The translations under genes and the position numbers were made by a program. A stretch of DNA of 64,000 bases from Maridesulfovibrio sp. (GTDB lineage: Bacteria > Desulfobacterota > Desulfovibrionia > Desulfovibrionales > Desulfovibrionaceae): contig NZ_OY762999.1 of NCBI RefSeq assembly GCF_963666665.1, positions 1,369,501-1,433,500 on the forward strand, given 5' to 3'. Shown here piece after piece: positions 52,382-61,560 of this stretch (the first letter of the stretch is position 1; every line of letters starts with the position of its first letter). Below the pieces are notes generated by a model that did no database searches, had not been told where the DNA came from, and saw nothing but the letters and a program-made list of their open reading frames with translations.

Positions 52382-54895
52382 ATGTCTGAATATGCACAGA
52401 CCACAGAACAGAAAAACAGCGATATGATCTCTCCCAAGAGACTCTGGAACAGGACTGGTCTGCGCGGTAAACTGCTGCTGTCGCTGCTGCCTACAATCCT
52501 GATCATCATTCTTATCGTGGGGGCAGCTTCCTACAAAGTTTCTAAGGACTACATCAGGATAGCTCTCGGCAGGACAGTGGCAATGCAAAACCTTGCAATT
52601 GTCCACGACATAGAAATATTCATGACTGATTGCGCAACAGACCTTCGTTATTTCGCCCTAAGTAAACAAAAAAGCGAAGACATCAGCCTGCAATTTCAAA
52701 ACAGGATCACGGCCGGAGGAATTCCCTATTATGAATTGGCGTATATCCCGGCCTCCACCGGAAAACCTCAGATACTGGTCAACAGAAACGGCATGGTTAT
52801 GGAGCTTGATGAAGCAGCCCTGGACAGGGTCAGTCCCAACCCGATGCTGGAGCTTGAAAAGCTATCATCATTAAAAAATGCCGAAGTTCAGCCTTCTTAT
52901 ATCCGTGAAGTCACCTATCCTGTACAAAGCGGCAGAAACGGAAATATGCTGGTGAAAGAGAAAGTAATCCGCTTTTACATAAAAACATCAGACAGTGACG
53001 GGCACTTTGACGGAATAATGTTTCTCTCAGTTAAGGCAGAAAAACTACGAAATTTCCTAACCTTATATGACTCGGAAAAGTCACCGTTATGGTCATTTCA
53101 GCGAAGCAACGAACTGCGCTTCAGCTATTTCGTCGACCCGCAAGGCTGGATACTCTTCCAGTCGATTCCAAAGGAAGACGGAACCTCAGAGCTCACCTCA
53201 TTTCTCGCAAGGCAGGATTATCAAGGCACTCTCGGTAAGGCTGAACACAATGTAGCCTTCCGCCCAAGCGAAATTCACGCGGACTACTGGGAAAGAATCG
53301 AAAAAATACAAAAGAAAGAAAAAGGGCTGGAATTTTTATTTCACGAATCCGGGCAACATTCCGCGACAATCCCTACGCTTGCATATGCTCCCGTATGCTT
53401 CAAAAAGACTCCCGGAGGCGAAGCAGAAGTATACGGTGCCATTATCTATACCGACCGTAGTGTTCTGCCAAAGGTTGCGGGCTATGATTTCATGAGTATC
53501 CTGCTGGTCGTATCCGGTATCGCGGTTGCTGCAACAATTCTGGTCGTTCTCTTTTTCGGCAGGGCACTGACCAAGCCTATTCGGGAATTCGCTGCTGTAA
53601 TGGCAGACCAGACCTCACTGGATCAACTTAAAGAAGTTGATTTACCATACAAAGACAATGATTTGCAGGTACTGCAAAAAGCCTTCAACAGAATTATAAG
53701 ACACGTTAACAGCCAATATATTTTAATGAAAGCCAAAGACGAAAAGCTTGTGGCCATCAACAGTCAGGAAAAAGCCGATCTTAAAAAGGAGATTCAAGCC
53801 CTTTCAAATCTTGATGTCACAGTCATTCCGGAAATTATAGGTTACGGAAAACAGATCAATAACCTTAAGAATGAAATTCTCAAAGCCGCCGAAGTCGACG
53901 TTGATGTCCTTATTTACGGCGAAACAGGAACAGGCAAACAGTTGGTGGCCGAAGCAGTCCACAACAACAGTGCCCGCCGTGAAAAGCCTTTCATTTCAGT
54001 CAACTGTGGCGCACTGGATGAAAATCTCCTCCTTGATGCACTCTTTGGGCATGTCAAAGGAGCATTTTCAGATGCAAAGACCGACCGTAACGGGGCTTTC
54101 ATAGAAGCTCATGGCGGCACATTATTCCTTGATGAAATTCAGTCAGCTTCGCTGAAAGTTCAACAATCACTGTTGCGGGCTATTGCTTCGCGCCGGCTCA
54201 AACCGCTGGGTAGTGACAAGGAAATAAGCTTTGATATCAGGATCATCGTTGCTACCAACGCAGACCTTACAATCTTGATTAAAGAAAAGCTCTTCAGGGA
54301 AGACCTATACTACCGGCTCAAAGTTCTCATGATCCAAACTCCTGCGCTGCGCGAACATCCGGAAAGCATTCCCTTGTTAAGCCTGTACTATATTAAGCAG
54401 GCCGAGCACCTTACCGACAAAAAAGATATTGCACTCAGCCGTGGGGCTGTTGCCAAGCTTACAGGCTACCAATGGCCCGGAAACGTCCGCGAACTGGTCA
54501 ACAGCATCACAAGAGCTGTCGTTATGGCTAACAACAAGCTCATTCAGGCCGACGAAATCAGGCTCGAAGGAGAAAGCTGGTCATATGCAGAAGACAAGCA
54601 CTCCGAAACGATGAAAGAACCGCCCTCCTCCGAAAGCACAGTTTCTCATAATGAAGATATGCTTGAAGAAAGCATGGAGCCGGATCAATCTCAAAGCACT
54701 TCCCTTAATGAACGCCAGATCAAGGCATGGAAAGTTATCCGCACAATGAATTCCGTTTCCCGAAACGAATATCAAAAGATAGTAGGCGGAAGACTTCCAT
54801 CCCGGACTGCCATTTATGACTTGCAGATACTGGTCAAAGCCGGAAAACTCCGAAAGACAGGACGAGGACCTTCAACCCGTTATATTGTGGATTAA
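52382..54895 (+). CDS. Membrane-bound sigma-54 activator with dCache sensor and winged-helix end
   Basis: 837 residues. Helix (31-50), periplasmic dCache-like sensor (52-365), helix (about 369-392), HAMP-like linker, AAA+ sigma-54 interaction domain (about 483-725), and a C-terminal winged helix (775-837; LNERQIKAWKVIRTMNSVSR). Walker A is GETGTGKQ (513-520), Walker B GGTLFLDEI, sensor II WPGNVREL. The sigma-54-contacting loop reads GAFSDA (560-565), not GAFTGA. The winged helix replaces the usual Fis-type motif. It likely activates the three nearby sigma-54 promoters from the membrane on ligand binding. ATG 52382 chosen, with AGGA 9 bases upstream. Confidence 0.88.
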   Translation: MSEYAQTTEQKNSDMISPKRLWNRTGLRGKLLLSLLPTILIIILIVGAASYKVSKDYIRIALGRTVAMQNLAIVHDIEIFMTDCATDLRYFALSKQKSEDISLQFQNRITAGGIPYYELAYIPASTGKPQILVNRNGMVMELDEAALDRVSPNPMLELEKLSSLKNAEVQPSYIREVTYPVQSGRNGNMLVKEKVIRFYIKTSDSDGHFDGIMFLSVKAEKLRNFLTLYDSEKSPLWSFQRSNELRFSYFVDPQGWILFQSIPKEDGTSELTSFLARQDYQGTLGKAEHNVAFRPSEIHADYWERIEKIQKKEKGLEFLFHESGQHSATIPTLAYAPVCFKKTPGGEAEVYGAIIYTDRSVLPKVAGYDFMSILLVVSGIAVAATILVVLFFGRALTKPIREFAAVMADQTSLDQLKEVDLPYKDNDLQVLQKAFNRIIRHVNSQYILMKAKDEKLVAINSQEKADLKKEIQALSNLDVTVIPEIIGYGKQINNLKNEILKAAEVDVDVLIYGETGTGKQLVAEAVHNNSARREKPFISVNCGALDENLLLDALFGHVKGAFSDAKTDRNGAFIEAHGGTLFLDEIQSASLKVQQSLLRAIASRRLKPLGSDKEISFDIRIIVATNADLTILIKEKLFREDLYYRLKVLMIQTPALREHPESIPLLSLYYIKQAEHLTDKKDIALSRGAVAKLTGYQWPGNVRELVNSITRAVVMANNKLIQADEIRLEGESWSYAEDKHSETMKEPPSSESTVSHNEDMLEESMEPDQSQSTSLNERQIKAWKVIRTMNSVSRNEYQKIVGGRLPSRTAIYDLQILVKAGKLRKTGRGPSTRYIVD

Positions 54896-54919
54896 TAGCT
54901 CCGAAAAGGATCAGGCTAT

Positions 54920-54949
54920 ATTGCAGGGAAATTGAATTCCTCCTGCAAT
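54920..54949 (+). terminator. Hairpin after the sigma-54 activator gene
   Basis: ATTGCAGG pairs with CCTGCAAT; the loop contains a GAA/TTC pairing. No T-run follows, so termination is uncertain. It lies 25 bases past the stop. Confidence 0.4.
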
Positions 54950-55000
54950 ACGCAATTGCGCAAACTCCTGCTTTTGCCAGATTAACACCAACTGGCAAAA
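54950..55000. promoter_or_regulatory. Candidate upstream activating region of the sigma-54 promoter at 55056
   Basis: Holds the palindrome CGCAATTGCG (54951-54960) merged with TGCGCAAA, then a 9-bp dyad TTTTGCCAG/CTGGCAAAA (54972-54980 and 54992-55000) about 60-100 bases upstream of the -24 box. That distance suits activator binding. Confidence 0.4.
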
Positions 55001-55055
55001 ACGATAAGAACCTGAAATAAAAAATAAAAACGAGTTTAAACAGTTCCTGGAATTG

Positions 55056-55071
55056 TGGCATAGGCTATGCA
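55056..55071 (+). promoter_or_regulatory. Sigma-54 promoter of the 202-aa protein gene
   Basis: TGGCATAGGCTATGCA, with exact GG/GC spacing. With its flank ATTTAAG it is nearly the same as the promoter at 47347. Confidence 0.8.
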
Positions 55072-55124
55072 ATTTAAGTCCTCAAAACATAAGCGCAAAG
55101 CTAACTTTCAGGAGGACGAAAACG

Positions 55125-55733
55125 ATGAAACTAAAGATTTCCGCTCATGGACGCTCGTGCGATTTAGCCCTGCATCCTGTTTCTGAAAAAACGGCAAAGA
55201 CCATAAATGAATATGGTCAGAAAGTTTATTCCATGAAAATCATGAATTGGTGGCGTAAAGGTAAAACCACCACATGGGGCATGAAAATTGATTCGGATTG
55301 TTCTTTGAGAATTACTCTTGACGACAAACCGGTCGAATTTGACTACGGCATTATCACCCAAAACCCGGTACAAATAAGACGGCGCATCTTTCTTGACAGC
55401 AACGCAAAGTATCTTGCAGTTCTCGGCTATGACAACGAAATATGCAAATTTTCTTGGGAATGGAACAATGTAACTGAATTCAACCCTGAAAAATTTGAAT
55501 TCATGATCCACCAATGGGACCGCATCATGGGTGAAGACGACTATTTCATCCTCGACGATGCTAGATATAACGGCGAATTCGCAGACCGCAATGACTGGTG
55601 CGAGGCTCAGGGCTTCACTCTTGTAGAGCCCAAAATTATTGATCTCGAACAAGTAAGGCATGAATTTGCCGAACAGGGAGAGCTGGCTCACCAAGGAAAT
55701 CCCTTTCCTTCCCCTTCTATCAATCCCCTCTAA
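55125..55733 (+). CDS. Unrecognised 202-aa protein under sigma-54 control
   Basis: 202 residues, soluble, mixed alpha/beta, with a high content of Trp, Asp and Asn in the middle (MNWWRKGKTTTWGMK, KFSWEWNNVTEF, MIHQWDRIMGEDDYF). No signal peptide, no motif I recognise. AGGAGGACG precedes the ATG at 55125; an open frame back to 55053 runs through the sigma-54 promoter and is not used. The close match of its promoter to the one at 47347 places it in the same regulon. Confidence 0.72.
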   Translation: MKLKISAHGRSCDLALHPVSEKTAKTINEYGQKVYSMKIMNWWRKGKTTTWGMKIDSDCSLRITLDDKPVEFDYGIITQNPVQIRRRIFLDSNAKYLAVLGYDNEICKFSWEWNNVTEFNPEKFEFMIHQWDRIMGEDDYFILDDARYNGEFADRNDWCEAQGFTLVEPKIIDLEQVRHEFAEQGELAHQGNPFPSPSINPL

Positions 55734-55760
55734 GAAGCTTTCCAGCTCTACCCTATCCTC

Positions 55761-55790
55761 CGGGGCTGGCATAAAAGCATGTCAGCCCCG
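55761..55790 (+). terminator. Weak terminator-like hairpin
   Basis: CGGGGCTG pairs with CAGCCCCG around 14 bases; the next T-run (TTTTTT) is about 14 bases further on, so function is uncertain. Confidence 0.4.
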
Positions 55791-55933
55791 CCTAAATCGC
55801 ACTATTTTTTCAACCATGACCGACCATCTATAAAACCACCATAAAGACGGAATAGTTTATACTTGAAGCTAAATTGAATCATGATACTATCAAAACACAC
55901 CGCGTTGTTTACAGTATTCCTTTCAGGAGGTTG

Positions 55934-56746
55934 ATGGTGAATTTTTTTATGACCCTTTCACCTGTTATGCAGGCTCTGCTAGCCACCTTATTTACCTGGG
56001 GACTGACCGCCCTAGGGGCAGCAGTTGTATTTATCGGCAAGGATATCAGTAAACGGACGTTAGACATTATGCTCGGTTTTGCTGCCGGGGTAATGATTGC
56101 AGCCAGTTACTGGTCTCTGCTTGCACCGGCTATTGAAATGAGCGAGCATCTCGGACCTTTCAAGTTTATGCCGGCTGCGGTGGGCTTTATAATGGGCGCA
56201 GTATTTCTACGACTGGTGGATAAGTTTTTACCACACCTGCATATCAACGCTCCACGCTCTGATGCGGAAGGGGTTGAGACAAACTGGAATAGCTCCATCC
56301 TGCTGGTGCTCGCCATCACCCTGCATAACATCCCGGAAGGACTGGCCGTTGGTGTGGCCTTCGGAGCCGTCGGCGCGGGATATGATACGGCATCCATCGG
56401 CGGAGCCATCGCACTTGCCATGGGAATCGGAATTCAGAACTTCCCGGAAGGTACTGCTGTTTCAGTTCCTTTGCGGCGTATCGGTTTTTCGCGGATGAAA
56501 AGCTTTGTCTACGGTCAGGCTTCAGGACTTGTAGAGCCCATAGCCGGGGTTATCGGTGCGGCAGCAGTCATTTTTGCTAAACCCATTTTGCCATATGCGC
56601 TGGCCTTTGCCGCCGGAGCCATGATTTTTGTTGTGGTGGAGGAAGTTGTACCGGAATCGCAGGCTTCAGGTTACGGCGATCAGGCAACCATGGGTTGTAT
56701 CATCGGATTTGCAGTGATGATGACCCTTGATGTCGCGTTGGGATAG
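55934..56746 (+). CDS. ZIP family metal transporter
   Basis: 270 residues, eight helices. Helix 4 carries HNIPEGLAVGVAFG and helix 5 NFPEGTAVSVP, the metal-binding pair of ZIP (ZupT/GufA-like) transporters of zinc, iron or manganese into the cytoplasm. The ATG at 55934 sits 3 bases after AGGAGG; a GTG at 55937 is equally spaced and possible. The frame is open back to 55874 but upstream residues lack a site. Monocistronic. Confidence 0.9.
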   Translation: MVNFFMTLSPVMQALLATLFTWGLTALGAAVVFIGKDISKRTLDIMLGFAAGVMIAASYWSLLAPAIEMSEHLGPFKFMPAAVGFIMGAVFLRLVDKFLPHLHINAPRSDAEGVETNWNSSILLVLAITLHNIPEGLAVGVAFGAVGAGYDTASIGGAIALAMGIGIQNFPEGTAVSVPLRRIGFSRMKSFVYGQASGLVEPIAGVIGAAAVIFAKPILPYALAFAAGAMIFVVVEEVVPESQASGYGDQATMGCIIGFAVMMTLDVALG

Positions 56747-56822
56747 GATATCGTTCTACCAATCTTCCATTAGTATGCTGTAAACATGTGAACCATATTC
56801 ATCCTGCTACTGGAGAATTTCC

Positions 56823-58655
56823 ATGAATATACCTCCACTTCCAAATCTTCATGCTCTTGCTGTACTGGTCTTAACGGCTGTTGCATTACTGTTGTTCAGC
56901 AACAAGAAACTTCCACTCGAAACATCAAGTCTACTTATATTCCTGATCCTGACTGTTGGATTCGAACTTTTCCCTTATAAATCTGATGGAGAAATATTTC
57001 ACGCTGTCAATTTCTTTTACGGTTTCGGTAATGAAGCATTAATTGCGGTATGCGCGCTCATGATTGCCGGACAGGGGATTCTGCGCACAGGATCGCTGGA
57101 CCCAATGGGCCGTCTGCTGTCCCGGGCGTGGAAGAAAAGCCCTTCTATTTCATTTTTACTGACGCTGCTGCTCGGAGCATTCATCAGTGCCTTTATCAAC
57201 AATGTTCCCGTGGTGGTTCTCCTGCTGCCGGTCCTCATAAGTGTATCATTGAAAACAGGTTCTCAGGCTTCTTCCGTACTAATGCCCATGGGCTTTTCCA
57301 CCCTGCTTGGCGGGACCGCAACAACAATCGGGACTTCCACCAACCTGCTGGTCGTTACAGTAGCTGCGGATATGGGCTTCAAACGTATAGAAATGTTTGA
57401 TTTTGTATTACCGGCAGTCATCGCCGGAAGTATCGGAATTTTGTATCTCTGGCAGATAGCCCCACGCATCATCCCGAAAATTGATATCACCCTGACAGAC
57501 AGCTCTCCGCGTATATTTACCGCTCATTTGGAAGTTACAGAAGACAGCCTTTTAGAGGGTAGCCCTCTTTCAAAGGCATTTGAACTTACTGATAATGCAA
57601 TGAAGGTTGCCACCATAGAACGTGGGGAGGGTAAACCGATATACCTGCATCCGGGGGCCATCCTTCAGGCCGGAGACCATCTGGTCATAAACGACACACC
57701 GGAACAACTCAAAGAATTTGAGAGAATCCTGCAAGGAACTTTGTATCCTGTGGGCTCAGCGGTTCCATATGACGCCGAGCATCCTTTCGAAGCTGGTGAT
57801 CAGCAAATTGCTGAAATCGTGATTTATCAAGGATCTCCGCTGAGCGGAACCACCTTAAAAGATTATAACTTTGCAGAAAGAACCGGCATGACTCCGCTGG
57901 CCATTCACCGTTCCGGCAAAAAGCTAAAACGCTACTTAGACAAAATCAGCGACTTAAAACTTAAAGTCGGTGATATCCTGTTAATTCAAGGGCCAAGACA
58001 AAAGATTTCGGAACTCAAAAAAGATACGAATGTTCTGATTCTAGATTCAACAATGGATCTTCCGTATTCCCGGAAAGCTCACCTTGCAATGGGCATAATG
58101 CTGGTAATAATACTTACCGCCGCTTTCGGCATTCTACCCATTGCTATCAGTGCACCATGCGGAGCGCTGCTTATGATCCTGACCGGATGCATTACATGGA
58201 GAGACGCCACAAGGGCTTTAAACGCGCAGGTAGTCCTGATCGTTGTGACCAGTTTGGCTCTGGGAAAAGCCATGCTTATAACCGGCGGTGCTGACTTTCT
58301 GGGCAGATTGTATGTAGCATTAAACGGAGATGCTCCGGCAGCCGTCATCATTAGTGGACTCATGCTTCTGATGGCAGTTTTCACCAACATTATCTCCAAC
58401 AACGCTACTGCTGTAATCGGCACCCCCATAGCCCTGTCCATTGCCCAGCAGCTAAGCCTTCAACCGGAACCATTTGTTCTGGCGGTCCTGTTCGGGGCAA
58501 ATATGAGCTTTGCCACTCCCATGGCCTACAAAACCAATTTATTGGTAATGAACGCCGGGGAATATTCATTTTCGGATTTCTTAAAGGTTGGAACCCCGCT
58601 GGTATTAATCATGTGGATTACATTATCAATTGTTCTGCCGTTGATTTATCTCTAG
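56823..58655 (+). CDS. SLC13-type permease with two RCK_C domains
   Basis: 610 residues. An N-terminal set of helices (about 8-210) with INNVPVVVLLLPV and the ion-site hairpin GGTATTIGTSTNLLV, a cytoplasmic insert (about 220-400) holding two TrkA_C/RCK_C modules (DSLLEGSPLSKAFEL, then GSPLSGTTLKDYNF), and a second set of helices with NIISNNATAVIGTPIA and TPMAYKTNLLVM. Members move sulfate or other oxyanions or dicarboxylates with sodium; the substrate is not readable. GGAG lies just before the ATG. Different subfamily from the DASS gene at 43889. Confidence 0.9.
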   Translation: MNIPPLPNLHALAVLVLTAVALLLFSNKKLPLETSSLLIFLILTVGFELFPYKSDGEIFHAVNFFYGFGNEALIAVCALMIAGQGILRTGSLDPMGRLLSRAWKKSPSISFLLTLLLGAFISAFINNVPVVVLLLPVLISVSLKTGSQASSVLMPMGFSTLLGGTATTIGTSTNLLVVTVAADMGFKRIEMFDFVLPAVIAGSIGILYLWQIAPRIIPKIDITLTDSSPRIFTAHLEVTEDSLLEGSPLSKAFELTDNAMKVATIERGEGKPIYLHPGAILQAGDHLVINDTPEQLKEFERILQGTLYPVGSAVPYDAEHPFEAGDQQIAEIVIYQGSPLSGTTLKDYNFAERTGMTPLAIHRSGKKLKRYLDKISDLKLKVGDILLIQGPRQKISELKKDTNVLILDSTMDLPYSRKAHLAMGIMLVIILTAAFGILPIAISAPCGALLMILTGCITWRDATRALNAQVVLIVVTSLALGKAMLITGGADFLGRLYVALNGDAPAAVIISGLMLLMAVFTNIISNNATAVIGTPIALSIAQQLSLQPEPFVLAVLFGANMSFATPMAYKTNLLVMNAGEYSFSDFLKVGTPLVLIMWITLSIVLPLIYL

Positions 58656-58830
58656 AGAACAGAAGCATTCATGATGCTATTAATTCGATCTAGCAAAACT
58701 TAATACTTTGAATACATTTAAATTTTCCACAACTATATTGACATTACGCATAATAATTCGGACAATAAATCTAGAAAAAAACTTAAGGAACTGACCTCCT
58801 CGCACTTATTAATTTTATTCCCAAAACAAT

Positions 58831-59328
58831 ATGAATAACAATACCATAAGCGCTGAAAACATAATTGACTTCTATACTCAAAAATTACGCTACTATAAAT
58901 TCTGGGCTACACATCATCGAATAACTTACTGGATTACTATATGGACTTTAGCTATTTCGGGGATATCTCTTGGAACAGCACTTTTTTTTAAATTTGATAC
59001 AAAATTCATCATGATTAATGCTCTTATTCTTAATGCTCAATTCATTATCTGCAATATTTTAAAATCGGATGAGAAATATGCCAGATATAGAACAACAGAA
59101 ATCGAGCTTCAATTTACGATGCAAGCCCTTAATATAGCAATTCGTAAAGACATTTTAAACGGAGAGACCAAAGACTTTGCTACCATAAATAACATACAGA
59201 AATATCATCCAATATTTGAAAAAATAATGGTAAAAGAGTTTAAAGAACATTTCGCTAAACAAAAAACTTTTAAAAGTATTAAAAACTCTTTTGGCCCAAT
59301 TAATACTAATAAAGACTCTCCCCTATAA
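58831..59328 (+). CDS. AT-rich two-helix membrane protein (165 aa)
   Basis: 165 residues: about 30 cytoplasmic residues, then two close helices (ITYWITIWTLAISGISLGTA and FIMINALILNAQFIICNIL), then a basic helical tail (EFKEHFAKQKTFKSIKNS). The layout resembles SLATT-type or DUF4231-like membrane proteins, some of which accompany nucleotide-triggered defence genes, but I cannot assign it. No ribosome-binding site is evident before the ATG; codon use is AT-rich with many ATA and AAT, suggesting acquired DNA. Alone in its gap. Confidence 0.6.
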   Translation: MNNNTISAENIIDFYTQKLRYYKFWATHHRITYWITIWTLAISGISLGTALFFKFDTKFIMINALILNAQFIICNILKSDEKYARYRTTEIELQFTMQALNIAIRKDILNGETKDFATINNIQKYHPIFEKIMVKEFKEHFAKQKTFKSIKNSFGPINTNKDSPL

Positions 59329-59503
59329 TCCATAGGGCATACTGCAATAAACAAAATCTACAAATCCGAATGCTCATTTCTAACAGTTCTGGACAAAAAA
59401 TAACCATCTTATGTTAAAATAACAATTCTCACTTGAATGACTAATTCCCACGGGTTAAACTTCCCGGCAAAAGTCCCTTCACCCGATAGTCAAAGGAGAC
59501 CAG

Positions 59504-60523
59504 ATGAAATCACGCAACATTATTCAATTACCCGGAATAGCCACTTTACTAATTCTAATCTTTTCCGCCCTGTTCTTTGCGTATCCCGTTAGTGCAGCAG
59601 ATACATCCGGCTCTCGAAAACTCAAAATCGCGGTAATTCCGGAACGAGGAGATCTGGACTTCTGGATTCTGTTAAAAAAAGGCGTAACCAAGGCTGCTAC
59701 CGACGATGGCAACATCAAAATTTACTGGCTTAGCCCTTCAGGACTCGGGGATTTTAAGGAACAGGAACTTGAAGTTGACTGGTGCATTGAGCACAAAGTG
59801 GACGCTATAGTTATTTCTCCGGTACATAGCCTGAGAATGAAAAAGTCTATTAACAAAGCCATGCACAGGGGTATTCCTGTTATTCAAATGGTTTCGAAAG
59901 TGCACGGAAATGCCAATACAGGATACGTCCACTCCGACAACTTCAAGGGTGGGAGACTCGCTGCTGAATTTCTGCAAAAAGAATTGAAGGACTCCGGAAC
60001 GATTGTTCTGGGCATGTTTATCAAAGGCAATTCCCCTGTAAACAGCAGGATTGAAGGATTCAAGGCTCAACTTAAAGAATCAGAATCGAAGCTTAAAATA
60101 GGCAAAGCCATCTACGTAGGGGAAGAACACAAAAGAGGCTCCTCCAAAATTCGTGTAGCTATGTATGGCACTGACAATCCGAACAAAAAGAAGAATGTTA
60201 ATGCAGTTGTCGGCTTTAATGAAAGCAGCAGCGAAATCTTATTTAAAACACTTAAGGATTTAAACAAACTTGAAGGACTTAAGTTTGTTGCATTCAACCC
60301 TGACCCGGAAATGATTCAGGGGATCATGGATGGTCAAATCACCGCAGGTGTAGCACAGGACCCGTATGAAATAGGGAGAATTGCGGTTAACCAAGCGACA
60401 ATGGCGGCCAGAGGAAAAGAGATACCAGATGAAACAATGACTGATGTCTACCTGATAACCAAAGAGAATGTCTCAGACCCGGAAATTCAAGAAGTGCTGG
60501 GCTTGAAAGAACGAAATAAGTAG
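59504..60523 (+). CDS. Periplasmic binding protein, sugar/autoinducer type (Peripla_BP_4)
   Basis: 339 residues with a signal peptide ending in PVSAA (about residue 32). Mature fold is the ribose/LacI type: KIAVIPERGDLDFWILLKKGV at the start, DAIVISPVHS, GRLAAEFLQKEL, NAVVGFNESSSEILFKTL, GQITAGVAQDPYEIGRIAV. Members bind sugars or AI-2-like signals. No permease, ATPase or receptor gene adjoins, so it is an orphan. AAAGGAG precedes the ATG. Confidence 0.85.
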   Translation: MKSRNIIQLPGIATLLILIFSALFFAYPVSAADTSGSRKLKIAVIPERGDLDFWILLKKGVTKAATDDGNIKIYWLSPSGLGDFKEQELEVDWCIEHKVDAIVISPVHSLRMKKSINKAMHRGIPVIQMVSKVHGNANTGYVHSDNFKGGRLAAEFLQKELKDSGTIVLGMFIKGNSPVNSRIEGFKAQLKESESKLKIGKAIYVGEEHKRGSSKIRVAMYGTDNPNKKKNVNAVVGFNESSSEILFKTLKDLNKLEGLKFVAFNPDPEMIQGIMDGQITAGVAQDPYEIGRIAVNQATMAARGKEIPDETMTDVYLITKENVSDPEIQEVLGLKERNK

Positions 60524-60529
60524 CAGTTT

Positions 60530-60567
60530 AATCCCCTTGCCAGAATCAACCTGACAAGGGGATTTTT
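60530..60567 (+). terminator. Intrinsic terminator of the binding-protein gene
   Basis: AATCCCCTTG pairs with CAAGGGGATT, with a mostly paired CAG/CTG top, followed by TTTTATTT. Confidence 0.88.
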
Positions 60568-60594
60568 ATTTCAAACAGTCCTGCAGGACGCCTA

Positions 60595-61485
60595 TCAATG
60601 ATTCTTGATTACATAATCCATACCGCCACGAATGGCAGCAATCTGCCCTTCAACACTGGATTCCGGAGTCATCCAGTCGCCGTCAGGATATATTTCAGTA
60701 GTGGTATGAAAGCGAGCATTGGTAAGTGTTCCGCTTAATCCTAACTCACGCATGGGGTAGTAAATAACTCCATGGGCAATGGCAGGTTTACCGAGAATAT
60801 TACCTTCATCGTCCTTATCTGCAATGGGAGTAACCGCTTCCACCGAACGGACAACAGCTTCCTGAAAAGGAAGTTCCGGTCTATCCTCATCCGCAACAAG
60901 GTAAAAACCCTGCGGGATATCTTCGATGACGCATTCACCCCCGTCCCTTGCAGCCAATGCCGGACGAAATACAGTTTTATCCCGATCGGTTGTTTCATGC
61001 AGGTCAATGTGAACGGCAATCTCACCGGTAATCGTTGCCACAAACTGTTTCAGCAAAGTGGATTCTTCCGCTTTATTCTCACCGCAGAAGGACCTGTTGG
61101 GATCAACAGTATATGGATTCCAGCGGTTATTAGTCTCATATCCCCAAGGACTTACGCAAGGAACAACCACAAGATTAAACTTATCCGCATACTCCGAGGC
61201 AGTTGTTTCCAAAAACTTAAGGGCTGCGTATATCCCGCCGACTTCATAGCCATGAACACCGGCAGTAATTAAGGCCGTGCGCTTACCCTCAACCCAATCC
61301 TTGGAAAGAAGTGCATATAACGGATAACGTTCAGGATCATATGAAAGCTGGCCGTATTGCTCTACGCGATATGAATCAGGCAGCGCGAAAATTCTGTCCA
61401 ATACATCCTGCCGGTAATTCTTTTCAAAAACAGCTTGTTCAAGCCATTGTTTCTTTTCTTCCGGCCCCCACTTAATTATGTTCAT
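60595..61485 (-). CDS. M14-family zinc metallopeptidase
   Basis: 296 residues, no signal peptide. Zinc-site motifs of the M14 carboxypeptidase/succinylglutamate desuccinylase-like group: GVHGYEVGG (HxxE, about residue 78), NRWNPYTVDPNRSF and AVHIDLHETTD (second His), later TTEIYPDG for the catalytic Glu. It probably cleaves a C-terminal amino acid or amide; the precise substrate is unknown. AGGGGG precedes the ATG. DUF5675 gene is upstream on the same strand with a 75-base gap, so they may share a transcript. Confidence 0.82.
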   Translation of the reverse strand: MNIIKWGPEEKKQWLEQAVFEKNYRQDVLDRIFALPDSYRVEQYGQLSYDPERYPLYALLSKDWVEGKRTALITAGVHGYEVGGIYAALKFLETTASEYADKFNLVVVPCVSPWGYETNNRWNPYTVDPNRSFCGENKAEESTLLKQFVATITGEIAVHIDLHETTDRDKTVFRPALAARDGGECVIEDIPQGFYLVADEDRPELPFQEAVVRSVEAVTPIADKDDEGNILGKPAIAHGVIYYPMRELGLSGTLTNARFHTTTEIYPDGDWMTPESSVEGQIAAIRGGMDYVIKNH

Positions 61486-61560
61486 AATTCCCCCTGTATT
61501 TGCGGATCATCTTCTAACTTATCATCCTGTAAATCAAGGAAAATTACCACATATAACGGC

